Source: Enterobacteriaceae bacterium UBA5654
GTDB taxonomy: Bacteria > Pseudomonadota > Gammaproteobacteria > Enterobacterales > Enterobacteriaceae
NCBI GenBank assembly: GCA_002421005.1
Contig: DIJC01000003.1
Coordinates: 73,638 to 137,637, forward strand
Length of the DNA: 64,000 bases
Direction: 5' to 3'
Positions 45,084-54,043 of the stretch are shown here, piece after piece. The first letter of the stretch is position 1, and the number at the start of each line of letters is the position of its first letter. Position numbers and translations under genes: made by a program. The notes under the pieces are model-generated. The model worked only from the letters and a program-made list of their open reading frames with translations. It searched no databases and was not told where the DNA came from.

Positions 45084-46301
45084 ATGAGCACAAGCGAATT
45101 ACGAGACCGTCTGGAACAGAGTATTCATCAGCACCGCGACGACTATATTGCGATATCGAAAGATATTCATGCGCACCCGGAAACCGGCAATAACGAATAC
45201 TACGCCAATGACGTCTTAACAACGCTGCTAAAAAAGCACGGCTTTACGGTGACCTCCAACGTTGCCGGGCATGAGACGGCCTTTTACGCGGTCAAAGAGA
45301 GCGCGAAGCCGGGGCCGACCGTGGCATATCTGGCAGAATATGACGCGCTGATCGACATCGGCCACGCCTGCGGACACAACATCATCGGCGTCACCAGCAT
45401 CGCGGCGGCCATTGCGGTCAGCGAAACGCTGAACGACACTGGCGGCAAAGTGGTGGTGCTCGGCACGCCCGCTGAAGAAGGCGGACTGCGCGGCAAAGGC
45501 GGCATCAACGGCAACGTTAAGGCGCGTTTTGTGGAGCATGGCTATCTGGATGAGGTTGACGTCGCCCTGATGGTGCATCCGTCCGGCAAAACCCGCCTCA
45601 CCGGACCGTCGCTGGCCAATAACCATCTCTACTTCCATTTCTACGGCAAACCGTCCCACGCGGGCAGCTCGCCGCATAAAGGCGTGAACGCGCTGGATGC
45701 GCTGGTGCTGCTGTACAACGGCATCAGCGTTCTGCGCCAGCAGCTTCCTGACGGCGTGCGGGTCCACGGCATCATTACCAACGGCGGTCAGGCACCGAAC
45801 GTGATCCCTGAATACGCCTCCGGGCATTTTTATATTCGCGCCGCTACCCGTGAGCAGGTCATTGAACTGGAGCCGCGCATTCGTGCCATCGCCGAAGGTG
45901 CCGCGCTGGCGACCGGCACCACGGTCAAAATTGAGCATCAGGTTGGCCCGCGCGATTTTCGCATTAATCACGCGCTCAACGCGGTGCTGCTGGAGGAATT
46001 TACCGCCGCCGGGGAAAACGTGGAACTGAAAGAAAAAGAAGGGCTGGGATCGACCGACGCGGGCGACATCAGCCACGCGGTGCCCACCGCCCATCCTTAC
46101 ATCAAAATCGGCCCTGACGATCTGATTGGTCACACCGTTGCGTTCCGCGAAGCCGCCAACTCTGCCAAAGGCTACGAGGCGCTTATCACCGGCGCGCAGG
46201 TGCTGGCGCGTACCGGGCTGCGTCTGCTGACCGACCCCGCGCTGTTGCAGGACGTGAAAGACGAGTTCGCCGGGCGTAAAACGTCCACCCAGGCTGCGTA
46301 A
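45084..46301 (+). CDS. M20 family metallo-amidohydrolase/dipeptidase
   Basis: 405-aa zinc hydrolase of the M20D type, near AbgB and PM20D2-like dipeptidases. Metal ligands: HACGHNIIG, the catalytic pair PAEEGG, and MVHPSG; the dimerisation-domain motif YGKPSHAGSSPHKGVNALDA is present. No signal peptide, so it acts in the cytoplasm on material brought in by one of the flanking importers. Start at ATG 45084 behind AGGTGGA; a GTG nine bases earlier is in frame. Expected reaction: hydrolysis of an N-acyl amino acid or dipeptide; the substrate is unknown. Confidence 0.85.
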   Translation: MSTSELRDRLEQSIHQHRDDYIAISKDIHAHPETGNNEYYANDVLTTLLKKHGFTVTSNVAGHETAFYAVKESAKPGPTVAYLAEYDALIDIGHACGHNIIGVTSIAAAIAVSETLNDTGGKVVVLGTPAEEGGLRGKGGINGNVKARFVEHGYLDEVDVALMVHPSGKTRLTGPSLANNHLYFHFYGKPSHAGSSPHKGVNALDALVLLYNGISVLRQQLPDGVRVHGIITNGGQAPNVIPEYASGHFYIRAATREQVIELEPRIRAIAEGAALATGTTVKIEHQVGPRDFRINHALNAVLLEEFTAAGENVELKEKEGLGSTDAGDISHAVPTAHPYIKIGPDDLIGHTVAFREAANSAKGYEALITGAQVLARTGLRLLTDPALLQDVKDEFAGRKTSTQAA

Positions 46302-46324
46302 CCCCTGACCGGAGCAAGATTATA

Positions 46325-47887
46325 ATGAAAATGCTGTTTTCTGCCGCCGCGCTGATGCTGGCGGCGGCTTTACCCTGGGAACCCGCGCAGGCGGCGAGCG
46401 TGGATCGCAATGCGACGCTGAACATTGCCTATGGTAATCGTCCCGGTACGCTGGACCCGTATCTCACCACTAACAACGCCACGTCGGATGTGGACCGGCA
46501 TATTTTCGAAACCCTGTTCACCATCAACGACAAATTTGAGCCGGTGCCGGAACTGGTCCAGAGCTACACCCTAAGCGACGACCGTAAAACCTACACTTTT
46601 GTGCTGCGCGACGGCATTCACTTCCACGACGGACAGTTGCTGACCGCCGATGACGTGGTTGCCTCCATGAATCGCTGGCTGGCGACCTCAACCCAGGGCA
46701 AAGCGAATCTGCCGGGGGTGCAGTTTATCAAGGTGGACGATAAAACCGTCAGCCTGACGCTGCCCGCGCCGTCGTTAATCACGCTCAACGTGCTGGCGGA
46801 TGTGAAAAACATCGCCGCCATTATGCCGAAACGGATCGTCGACGCGGCGAACAGCAGCAAAAAACCGGTCACCGAGCTGATCGGCACCGGCCCTTACAAG
46901 CTGGCGGAGTTTAAACAGGGCGATTACCTGCATCTGACCCGCTACGATCAATACGTTTCGCGCAGCGAACCGGCAAGCGGTCTTTCCGGGCAGAAAAAGG
47001 CGGACGTGAAAGATATCTGGTTCCGCTATATCACCGATGAATCCACCCGTCTGGCGGGCGCGATGACCGGTGAGTACGATCTCGTTTTCCAGTTGCCGAA
47101 AGACAACATTGAAACCCTGCAAAGCGCGCCGGATATCTCGCTCTTCCAGCCGCAGAGCGGCGGCTCGCTGATTACCTACCTGTTCAACAAACATCAGGGA
47201 CCGTTTGCCAACGTCAAGCTGCGCCAGGCGTTTAATCTCGCGCTGGACGTGCATCAGACCCTGCTGGCGGGCTACAGCGATCCGCGTTTCTTTAAAGAAG
47301 ATCCGTCGCTGGGCTTCCCGGATCAGGTGGACTGGTACAGCGAAGCGGGCAAGCCGTACTGGAATCAACATAAGCTGGATGAGGCGCGCAAGCTGGTGCA
47401 GGAATCCGGCTATAAGGGCGAAGAAGTGGTGATCATCGCCACAAAAGAGTACGCCGAACTGTATAACCTGGCGATTGTCGCCCAGCAGGTGCTTAAGCAG
47501 ATAGGGGTGAAATCGCGGCTTGACGTTTACGACTGGCCAACCGTGCTCCAGCGTCGTCAGGATCCGAAAAACTTCGATCTCTGCGCGCTGGAATTCTCCA
47601 TGCGTCAGGTGCTGCATCAGTATCCGTTCCTCGACTCGCGCGCGAAGTTCCCCGGCCTGAGCAATAGCCCGGAAATTGACGCCACGCTTGACGCGATTAA
47701 ACAATCGCCGTCGCTGAAAGAGACGAAAGGGCTGGTCGATAAACTGAACGTCCAGCTCTGGCAGTACCTGCCGGTGATCGTGCTGGGCCGTACCACGCCG
47801 GACGCGGTGGCCGTCAAAAATAACGTCAAAGGGTATCAGGATCTGATCGGTCCGGTGCTGTGGAACGTTAGCGTCAGTCAGCCCTGA
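46325..47887 (+). CDS. dipeptide/oligopeptide-type ABC transporter, periplasmic binding protein
   Basis: 520-aa SBP_bac_5 family protein (DppA/OppA/GsiB-like). Signal peptide ends near AQAAS (about residue 24). The family segment RPGTLDPYLTTNNATSDV opens the mature part, followed by FVLRDGIHFHDGQLLTADDVV and GTGPYKLAEF. First gene of a complete five-gene importer, 23 bases after the amidohydrolase gene. The ligand cannot be read from sequence; family ligands include peptides, glutathione and nickel chelates. Confidence 0.9.
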   Translation: MKMLFSAAALMLAAALPWEPAQAASVDRNATLNIAYGNRPGTLDPYLTTNNATSDVDRHIFETLFTINDKFEPVPELVQSYTLSDDRKTYTFVLRDGIHFHDGQLLTADDVVASMNRWLATSTQGKANLPGVQFIKVDDKTVSLTLPAPSLITLNVLADVKNIAAIMPKRIVDAANSSKKPVTELIGTGPYKLAEFKQGDYLHLTRYDQYVSRSEPASGLSGQKKADVKDIWFRYITDESTRLAGAMTGEYDLVFQLPKDNIETLQSAPDISLFQPQSGGSLITYLFNKHQGPFANVKLRQAFNLALDVHQTLLAGYSDPRFFKEDPSLGFPDQVDWYSEAGKPYWNQHKLDEARKLVQESGYKGEEVVIIATKEYAELYNLAIVAQQVLKQIGVKSRLDVYDWPTVLQRRQDPKNFDLCALEFSMRQVLHQYPFLDSRAKFPGLSNSPEIDATLDAIKQSPSLKETKGLVDKLNVQLWQYLPVIVLGRTTPDAVAVKNNVKGYQDLIGPVLWNVSVSQP

Positions 47888-47896
47888 CCGGAGAAA

Positions 47897-48856
47897 ATGA
47901 TGAGAGGGTTTTTACTTCAGCGTCTGCTGGCTCTGCTTCCGGTGCTGCTGGTGGTCTCGGTGGTGGTCTTCTGCCTGGTGCATCTGGCACCGGGCGATCC
48001 GGTGCTGGTGATCCTCGGCAACGACGCCAGTCCCGGCGACATCGCCGCGCTGCGTCAGCAAATGGGGCTGGATAAACCCATCATGGTGCAGTTTCTCCAC
48101 TGGTTTACAGCGGTTCTCCGGGGCGATCTCGGCCACTCGCTGTTCCTTAATGACAGCGTGATGGGTCTGTTTCTGCAACACCTGACGCCGACTCTGGCGC
48201 TGGCGTTTTACGCGCAGCTTATTGCGCTGACGCTGGGGCTGGCGGGCGGGGTGATAGGGGCCTGGCAGCACGGCAGGCTGGCGGACCGGGCGATCCGCGC
48301 GCTGGCGACGCTCGGCATGTCGGTGCCGGGTTTTCTGCTGGGCCTGGTGCTGATTTTCGTCTTCGCGGTTCAGCTCCGCTGGTTTCCGGTGGTGGGCTAC
48401 CGCTCCACTAACAACGATCTGCTGCTTAACCTCTGGTATCTCACGCTGCCTGCCATCGCCCTGGGTTTTCGCATTGCGGCGCTGATTGCGCGCATGACGC
48501 GGGCGGTGATGCTGGACGTCTTACAGGAAAACTTCATCAATACCGCGCGTGCCAAAGGGGTGCCGGAACGGGTAGTGCTGCTGCGCCACACCCTGAAAAA
48601 CGCGCTGATCCCGATCCTCACGATCTGCGGTGAATCCTTCGCCGGGCTGGTGACGGGCACCATTGTGATCGAAAGCGTGTTTGGCATTCCCGGCGTTGGA
48701 TCGCTGATTGTGGATTCGATCGAGCGGCGCGACGTCACGGTGACCCAGGGCGTGGTGCTGATGATCACCGTCTGCTATGTGTTGATCAATCTGGCGGTGG
48801 ATCTGCTTAGCTACTTTGCCGATCCGCGCCTGTCCGTTGAGGGAGCGGAAAACTAA
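47897..48856 (+). CDS. dipeptide-type ABC transporter permease (DppB-like)
   Basis: 319-aa inner-membrane permease with about six hydrophobic segments. It opens MRGFLLQRLLALLPVLLVVSVVVF, the DppB/OppB N-terminal pattern; the coupling loop is NTARAKGVPERVVLLRHTLKNALIP. It overlaps the next start by one base. Confidence 0.93.
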   Translation: MMRGFLLQRLLALLPVLLVVSVVVFCLVHLAPGDPVLVILGNDASPGDIAALRQQMGLDKPIMVQFLHWFTAVLRGDLGHSLFLNDSVMGLFLQHLTPTLALAFYAQLIALTLGLAGGVIGAWQHGRLADRAIRALATLGMSVPGFLLGLVLIFVFAVQLRWFPVVGYRSTNNDLLLNLWYLTLPAIALGFRIAALIARMTRAVMLDVLQENFINTARAKGVPERVVLLRHTLKNALIPILTICGESFAGLVTGTIVIESVFGIPGVGSLIVDSIERRDVTVTQGVVLMITVCYVLINLAVDLLSYFADPRLSVEGAEN

Positions 48857-49713
48857 TGTCCTCACGCAATCATGCTCTGCTGATTTGGCCAATCCTGCTG
48901 GCGACGATCGTGGTGCTGTCTTTTTTCGCCAGCGCCATCAGTTCCTGGGATCCGTATGACATCGATCCGCTAAGCCGCCTGAAGCCACCCAACGCCGCGC
49001 ACTGGTTCGGCACCGATAACTTCGGGCGCGATCTCTTTGTGCGCGTGGCGCTGGCGGTCCGGGTATCGCTGTCGGTTGGTGCGGCGGTCGCGGTTATTTC
49101 CGGCGCGGTCGGGATGGCCGTTGGCCTGCTGTGCGCCTGGTATCGTCCGCTGGATCGCATCCTGATGCGCGTCTGCGACGGCCTGTTTGCTTTTCCTTCG
49201 CTGCTGCTGGCGATTGCTATCGTCGGCGTGCTGGGGCCGAAAATCTCAAACGTGGTGCTGGCGCTGTCGCTGGTGTATGTACCCTGTATCGCGCGGGTAG
49301 TGCGCGGCGCGGCAATGGTGGTCAAAGAGAAAAATTTTATCGAAGCGCTACGGGCGCAGGGCGCGTCCGCCTCCCGCATCATCTGGCTGCATCTGCTGCC
49401 AAACGTAATTTCACCGTTTATCGTCCAGGTGAGCTGGGTCTTTTCGGTGGCGATCCTGACCGAAGCGGCGCTGAGTTTTCTCGGCTCCGGGGTGCCTGCG
49501 CCGATGCCAAGCCTGGGGAATCTGCTGCTGGAAGGAAAAGCGGTGATTTTTACCGCCTGGTGGATGACCTTCTTTCCCGGCATCGCCATTGTGCTGCTGA
49601 TCCTTGCACTCAATATTATCGGCGACGATCTGCGCGACAGCGCCGATCCGGGGCTGAAACCGCTGCCGCGCCGCATTCTGCGCCGCCTGAAACGAGGAGA
49701 TCAGCATGGCTGA
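48856..49713 (+). CDS. dipeptide-type ABC transporter permease (DppC-like)
   Basis: 285-aa permease. Family segments HWFGTDNFGRDLFVRV near the N-terminus and the coupling loop EALRAQGASASRIIWLHLLPN. It forms the membrane pore with the preceding gene product. Overlaps the next gene by 8 bases. Confidence 0.93.
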   Translation: MSSRNHALLIWPILLATIVVLSFFASAISSWDPYDIDPLSRLKPPNAAHWFGTDNFGRDLFVRVALAVRVSLSVGAAVAVISGAVGMAVGLLCAWYRPLDRILMRVCDGLFAFPSLLLAIAIVGVLGPKISNVVLALSLVYVPCIARVVRGAAMVVKEKNFIEALRAQGASASRIIWLHLLPNVISPFIVQVSWVFSVAILTEAALSFLGSGVPAPMPSLGNLLLEGKAVIFTAWWMTFFPGIAIVLLILALNIIGDDLRDSADPGLKPLPRRILRRLKRGDQHG

Positions 49714-50695
49714 GGCGCTATTACAGGTAGACAATTTGCGGGTCAATTTTGCCACCCGGCGTGGCGTGGTGGCACCGGTACGCGGCATTTCGTTTCAGGT
49801 TAACGCGCATGAAACGCTGGGGATTATTGGTGAATCCGGCTGCGGAAAAAGCGTCACCGCCCAGGCGCTGATGGGGCTACTTTCACCGCGCACCAGCCGG
49901 GTGGAAGGCGCGATCACCCTCGGCGGACGGGCGCTGCATTCGCTTTCGGATAAGGCCCGCAGGCGGCTAAGCGGGCAGGAAATGGCGATGATCTTCCAGG
50001 ACCCGCTCTCCAGTCTCAACCCGGTGCTGACCGTCGGATTTCAAATCGATGAAAGCCTGCGCCTGCATACATCACTTAATCGCGCCGCGCGGCGGGAGAA
50101 GATCCTCGCGCTGCTCGGTCAGGTGGGGATCACCGATCCTGAACGCTGCGCCAGCGCCTGGCCGCACGAGCTTTCCGGCGGGATGCGCCAGCGGGTTATG
50201 ATCGCGATGGCGATCTCCGGATCGCCCGCCCTGCTGATCGCCGATGAGCCGACCACCGCGCTGGATGCCACAATCCAGGCGCAAATCCTCGATCTGCTGG
50301 ATGAGATCAAACGTCAGACCGGCATGGGGATCGTATTTATTACCCACGATCTTAGCGTGGTGGCCCGGTTGTGCCAGCGTGTGGTGGTTCTGTATGCCGG
50401 GCAGGTGGTTGAAGAAACCGACGTGCAGACGCTGTTTGCCGATCCGCGCCATCCCTACACCCGCGCGCTGCTCGCCGCCCGTCCGTCGGCGGACAGCCAG
50501 CCAAAAACCGCGCTGCGGGAAATTCCGGGTCAGGTGCCTTCGCTGCATACACCGCTCACCGGCTGCGCGTTTGCTGACCGTTGCCCGCTGGCGCAGCCGC
50601 GTTGCCGGGCGCAGGTGCCTGCGCTGCGATCTTACGAAACCGCATCGCACCAGGTCCGCTGCTGGCGGGCCGATGAAACAGGAGCACTGCTATGA
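49706..50695 (+). CDS. dipeptide-type ABC transporter ATPase (DppD-like)
   Basis: 329 aa. Walker A GESGCGKSVTAQA, Q-loop FQDPLSSLNP, signature LSGGMRQRVMIAMA, Walker B LLIADEPTTALD. The C-terminal oligopeptide-transporter extension has the cysteine pattern GCAFADRCPLAQPRC that in this family can carry an iron-sulfur cluster. Overlaps the next gene by four bases. Confidence 0.93.
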   Translation: MAEALLQVDNLRVNFATRRGVVAPVRGISFQVNAHETLGIIGESGCGKSVTAQALMGLLSPRTSRVEGAITLGGRALHSLSDKARRRLSGQEMAMIFQDPLSSLNPVLTVGFQIDESLRLHTSLNRAARREKILALLGQVGITDPERCASAWPHELSGGMRQRVMIAMAISGSPALLIADEPTTALDATIQAQILDLLDEIKRQTGMGIVFITHDLSVVARLCQRVVVLYAGQVVEETDVQTLFADPRHPYTRALLAARPSADSQPKTALREIPGQVPSLHTPLTGCAFADRCPLAQPRCRAQVPALRSYETASHQVRCWRADETGALL

Positions 50696-51492
50696 ATGCG
50701 CCGCTGTTATCCGTGCGTCATCTGTCGAAAACCTTCCAGCGCCGTGGTCATAAAGTGGTGGCGGTCGATGACGTCAGCTTTACGCTTCAGGCGGGAGAAA
50801 CCTGGGCGCTGGTGGGCGAGTCGGGAAGCGGGAAAAGCACGACCGGACGCACCCTGCTCGGCCTGACGCCCGCGACCGGCGGCGAAGTGCTATTCAACGG
50901 CGTTTCGCTCTTCCAGCAGAGCGCCGCGCAGTGGCGGTCGGTGCGCAAAGATATCCAGATGATTTTTCAGGACCCGCTCTCGTCACTCGACCCGAAGCGC
51001 TCCATTGGCTACAGTCTCGAAGAGCCGCTGATCATTCACGGCATTAAAAACCGCCAGCGCGCGGTGGCGGAGATGCTGACTCAGGTCGGCCTCAATGCCG
51101 AAGATGCCAGGCGTTATCCACATGAATTTTCCGGTGGCCAGCGCCAGCGCATCGGCATCGCCCGGGCGCTGATCCTCCGCCCGAAGCTTATTGTCTGCGA
51201 TGAGCCTGTATCGGCACTGGATGTCTCCATTCAGTCACAAATTCTCAACCTGCTGATGAACCTCCAGCGTGAATACGGGCTGGCCTATTTGTTTATCTCT
51301 CACGATTTAAACGTGGTGCGCCATATTGCCGATAAAGTCGGCGTCATGCAGCACGGGAAAATCGTTGAGCAGGGTGAGAGCGAACAGATTTTCGCCCGGC
51401 CCGCGCATCCGTATACCCGCTATCTGCTGGAGGCCATCCTGCCTGCCCATCCGCCCGGCATGGACGCGCGGCGCATCGCCGTCAACGGTTAG
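50692..51492 (+). CDS. dipeptide-type ABC transporter ATPase (DppF-like)
   Basis: 266 aa. Walker A GESGSGKSTTGRTL, Q-loop FQDPLSSLDP, signature FSGGQRQRIGIARAL, Walker B LIVCDEPVSALD. Last gene of the accessory operon. Shorter than DppF (which has a cysteine-containing C-terminal extension): it ends soon after the PYTRYLLEAILPAHP segment, so only its partner keeps the cysteine motif. Confidence 0.92.
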   Translation: MNAPLLSVRHLSKTFQRRGHKVVAVDDVSFTLQAGETWALVGESGSGKSTTGRTLLGLTPATGGEVLFNGVSLFQQSAAQWRSVRKDIQMIFQDPLSSLDPKRSIGYSLEEPLIIHGIKNRQRAVAEMLTQVGLNAEDARRYPHEFSGGQRQRIGIARALILRPKLIVCDEPVSALDVSIQSQILNLLMNLQREYGLAYLFISHDLNVVRHIADKVGVMQHGKIVEQGESEQIFARPAHPYTRYLLEAILPAHPPGMDARRIAVNG

Positions 51493-51495
51493 GGA

Positions 51496-51524
51496 GTCGA
51501 CCTGCGGGCTGTGTCGGTTATAAT
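51496..51524 (+). promoter_or_regulatory. candidate rlmB promoter
   Basis: -10 TATAAT (51519-51524), 17 bases after a weak -35 (GTCGAC, 51496-51501). It starts just after the last ABC gene, so rlmB has its own promoter. Confidence 0.5.
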
Positions 51525-51578
51525 GGGCGAGTAAAAACCCTATAACCCGGCGCATCCCGCCTAAAACGAGTACCTTTA

Positions 51579-52310
51579 ATGAGTGAAATGATCTACGGCA
51601 TCCACGCGGTGCAGGCACTGCTGGAGCGCGCACCGGAGCGTTTTCAGGAAGTTTTTATTCTGAAAGGACGTGAAGACAAACGTCTGCTGCCGCTTATTCA
51701 TGCGCTGGAAGCCCAGGGCGTGGTGATCCAACTGGCGAATCGTCAGTATCTGGATGAAAAAAGCGAAGGCGCGGTGCATCAGGGGATCATTGCGCGCGTT
51801 AAGCCGGGACGACAGTACCAGGAGAACGATCTGCCGGATTTGATCGCCTCCCTCGACCAGCCTTTCTTTCTGATCCTCGACGGCGTAACCGATCCGCACA
51901 ACCTCGGTGCCTGCCTGCGCAGCGCCGATGCAGCGGGCGTCCATGCGGTGATCGTCCCGCGTGACCGCTCCGCCCAGCTTAACGCCACGGCGAAAAAAGT
52001 CGCCTGCGGCGCGGCGGAAAACGTACCGCTGATCCGCGTGACCAATCTGGCGCGCACGATGCGTCTTTTGCAGGAAGAGAATATCTGGATCGTCGGCACC
52101 GCAGGCGAAGCGGATCACACGTTGTTCCAGAGCAAAATGACCGGCCCGCTGGCGCTGGTGATGGGCGCAGAAGGCGAAGGTATGCGCCGTCTGACCCGCG
52201 AGCACTGCGACGAACTGATCAGCATTCCGATGGCGGGCAGCGTTTCGTCTCTCAACGTCTCGGTGGCAACCGGCATTTGCCTGTTTGAAGCGGTACGTCA
52301 GCGCGGTTAA
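51579..52310 (+). CDS. rlmB: 23S rRNA (guanosine(2251)-2'-O)-methyltransferase RlmB
   Basis: SPOUT-family methyltransferase (243 aa) that modifies G2251 of 23S rRNA. N-terminal substrate-binding domain (MSEMIYGIHAVQALLERAP), then the trefoil-knot catalytic domain with the three SPOUT motifs: TDPHNLGACLRSADAAG, GAEGEGMRRL and VSSLNVSVATGICLFEA. In E. coli it directly follows rnr; here 15 kb of accessory DNA lies between them. Confidence 0.97.
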   Translation: MSEMIYGIHAVQALLERAPERFQEVFILKGREDKRLLPLIHALEAQGVVIQLANRQYLDEKSEGAVHQGIIARVKPGRQYQENDLPDLIASLDQPFFLILDGVTDPHNLGACLRSADAAGVHAVIVPRDRSAQLNATAKKVACGAAENVPLIRVTNLARTMRLLQEENIWIVGTAGEADHTLFQSKMTGPLALVMGAEGEGMRRLTREHCDELISIPMAGSVSSLNVSVATGICLFEAVRQRG

Positions 52311-52318
52311 CCCTGTAG

Positions 52319-52345
52319 CCTCTCGCCACGGCGAGGGGCGATTTC
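52319..52345 (+). terminator. possible terminator after rlmB
   Basis: CCTCTCGC / GCGAGGGG stem (one G-T pair) eight bases after the rlmB stop, followed by a short T-rich stretch (GATTTCTGT). Confidence 0.45.
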
Positions 52346-52420
52346 TGTGACCGCTCTCCCACGCCTTCCTCCTGCCGCTGTCCATAATTACCTCCATCGT
52401 AATCGCAGGAGGACGACACC

Positions 52421-54043
52421 ATGCCGTGGCAAACGCATACCGTTTTCAATCAACCGCTTCCGCTTAATAACAGCAATCTCTTTCTTTCCGACACCGCGCT
52501 GCGTGAAGCGGTGAGCCGGGAAGGTGCCGCCTGGGACAGCGACCTGCTCGCCAGCATCGGGCAGCAGCTTGGCACCGCTGAATCGCTGGAGCTGGGGCGG
52601 CTGGCAGACCAGAACCCGCCGGAGCTTCTGCGCTACGATCAGACCGGCGCGCGGCTGGACGACGTGCGTTTTCATCCCGCCTGGCACATCCTGATGCAGG
52701 GGCTGTGCGCGAATCGGGTCCATAATCTGCCGTGGAGCGCCCAGGCGCGACCCGGCGCATTCGTTGCGCGAGCGGCGCGTTTTATACTTCATGCCCAGGT
52801 GGAAGCCGGTACGCTTTGCCCGGTAACGATGACCTTCGCCGCTACGCCGCTGCTGCAACAGGCGCTGCCACCGCTGTTTGACGCGTGGCGCGCGCCGCTG
52901 GAAAGCGATCGCTACGATCCGCATATGCAGCCGGGCGATCAAAAACGCGGGCTGCTGATCGGCATGGGAATGACCGAAAAGCAGGGCGGTTCCGACGTGC
53001 TGAGCAATACCACGCGGGCGGAGCGGCTGGCGGACGGATCGTACCGGCTGGTGGGGCATAAATGGTTTTTTTCGGTGCCGCAAAGCGATGCCCACCTGGT
53101 GCTGGCGCAGGCGCAGGGCGGGATCTCCTGCTTCTTCGTGCCGCGCTTTTTGCCCGACGGGCAGCGCAACGCCATTCGCCTGGAGCGGCTGAAAGATAAA
53201 CTCGGCAATCGCTCGAATGCCAGCAGCGAAGCAGAATTTCAGGATGCGGTGGGCTGGTTACTGGGGGAAGAGGGCGATGGCGTGCGGCAAATCCTGAAAA
53301 TGGGTGGCCTGACGCGCTTCGACTGCGCGCTGGGCAGCCACGGGCTGATGCGCCGCGCGCTTTCGGTGGCGCTTTATCATGCGCATCAGCGGCAGGCGTT
53401 CGGGAAAAACCTGATCGACCAGCCGATGATGCGCGAAGTATTAAGCCGCATGGCGCTTCAGCTTGAAGGCCAGACCGCGCTGCTGTTTCGCCTGGCGCGG
53501 GCCTGGGACGGTCGCACCCGCCCGGATGACGCGCTGTGGGCGCGGCTATTTACTCCCGCTGCCAAGTTCAGCGTCTGCAAAGCGGGCATTCCTTTTGTGG
53601 CGGAGGCGATGGAGGTGCTGGGCGGCATTGGCTACTGTGAAGACAGCGAATTGCCTCGCCTGTACCGCGAAATGCCCGTCAACAGTATCTGGGAAGGCTC
53701 CGGCAATGTGATGTGTCTTGATGTGCTGCGGGTGCTGGCGAAACAGCCGGACGCGGTGGCGCTGCTGGAAGCAGAATGCGCGGCGGTCAAAGGGCAGGAT
53801 CGGCATTTTGACCGCGCCTGGCGGCAGCTTCAGCAGCGCCTGCGCAGGCCGCTGGAGGCGCAGGGGCGCGACATCACCCGGCAGGTGTTTCTGCTCGGTG
53901 CGGGCGCGCAGCTATTGCGCCACGCGTCGCCGCCCGTTGCCCAGGCTTGGTGCCAGATGATGCTGGATACGCGCGGCGGCGTGCCGCTCAGCGAACAGGT
54001 GCAAAACGATTTGCTATTGCGGGCGACGGGCGGGGCGCTTTAA
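52421..54043 (+). CDS. aidB: AidB, acyl-CoA-dehydrogenase-like alkylation response protein
   Basis: 540-aa flavoprotein related to isovaleryl-CoA dehydrogenase that binds DNA and protects against alkylation; in E. coli it is induced through Ada and RpoS. Acyl-CoA dehydrogenase signatures MGMTEKQGGSDVLSNTT (about residues 184-200), EAMEVLGGIGYCEDSELPRLYRE and NSIWEGSGNVMCLDVLR are present, with the DNA-binding C-terminal helical domain after about 440. Directly follows rlmB; E. coli has yjfIJKLMC between the two. Its stop overlaps the end of a GH25 remnant on the other strand. Confidence 0.97.
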   Translation: MPWQTHTVFNQPLPLNNSNLFLSDTALREAVSREGAAWDSDLLASIGQQLGTAESLELGRLADQNPPELLRYDQTGARLDDVRFHPAWHILMQGLCANRVHNLPWSAQARPGAFVARAARFILHAQVEAGTLCPVTMTFAATPLLQQALPPLFDAWRAPLESDRYDPHMQPGDQKRGLLIGMGMTEKQGGSDVLSNTTRAERLADGSYRLVGHKWFFSVPQSDAHLVLAQAQGGISCFFVPRFLPDGQRNAIRLERLKDKLGNRSNASSEAEFQDAVGWLLGEEGDGVRQILKMGGLTRFDCALGSHGLMRRALSVALYHAHQRQAFGKNLIDQPMMREVLSRMALQLEGQTALLFRLARAWDGRTRPDDALWARLFTPAAKFSVCKAGIPFVAEAMEVLGGIGYCEDSELPRLYREMPVNSIWEGSGNVMCLDVLRVLAKQPDAVALLEAECAAVKGQDRHFDRAWRQLQQRLRRPLEAQGRDITRQVFLLGAGAQLLRHASPPVAQAWCQMMLDTRGGVPLSEQVQNDLLLRATGGAL

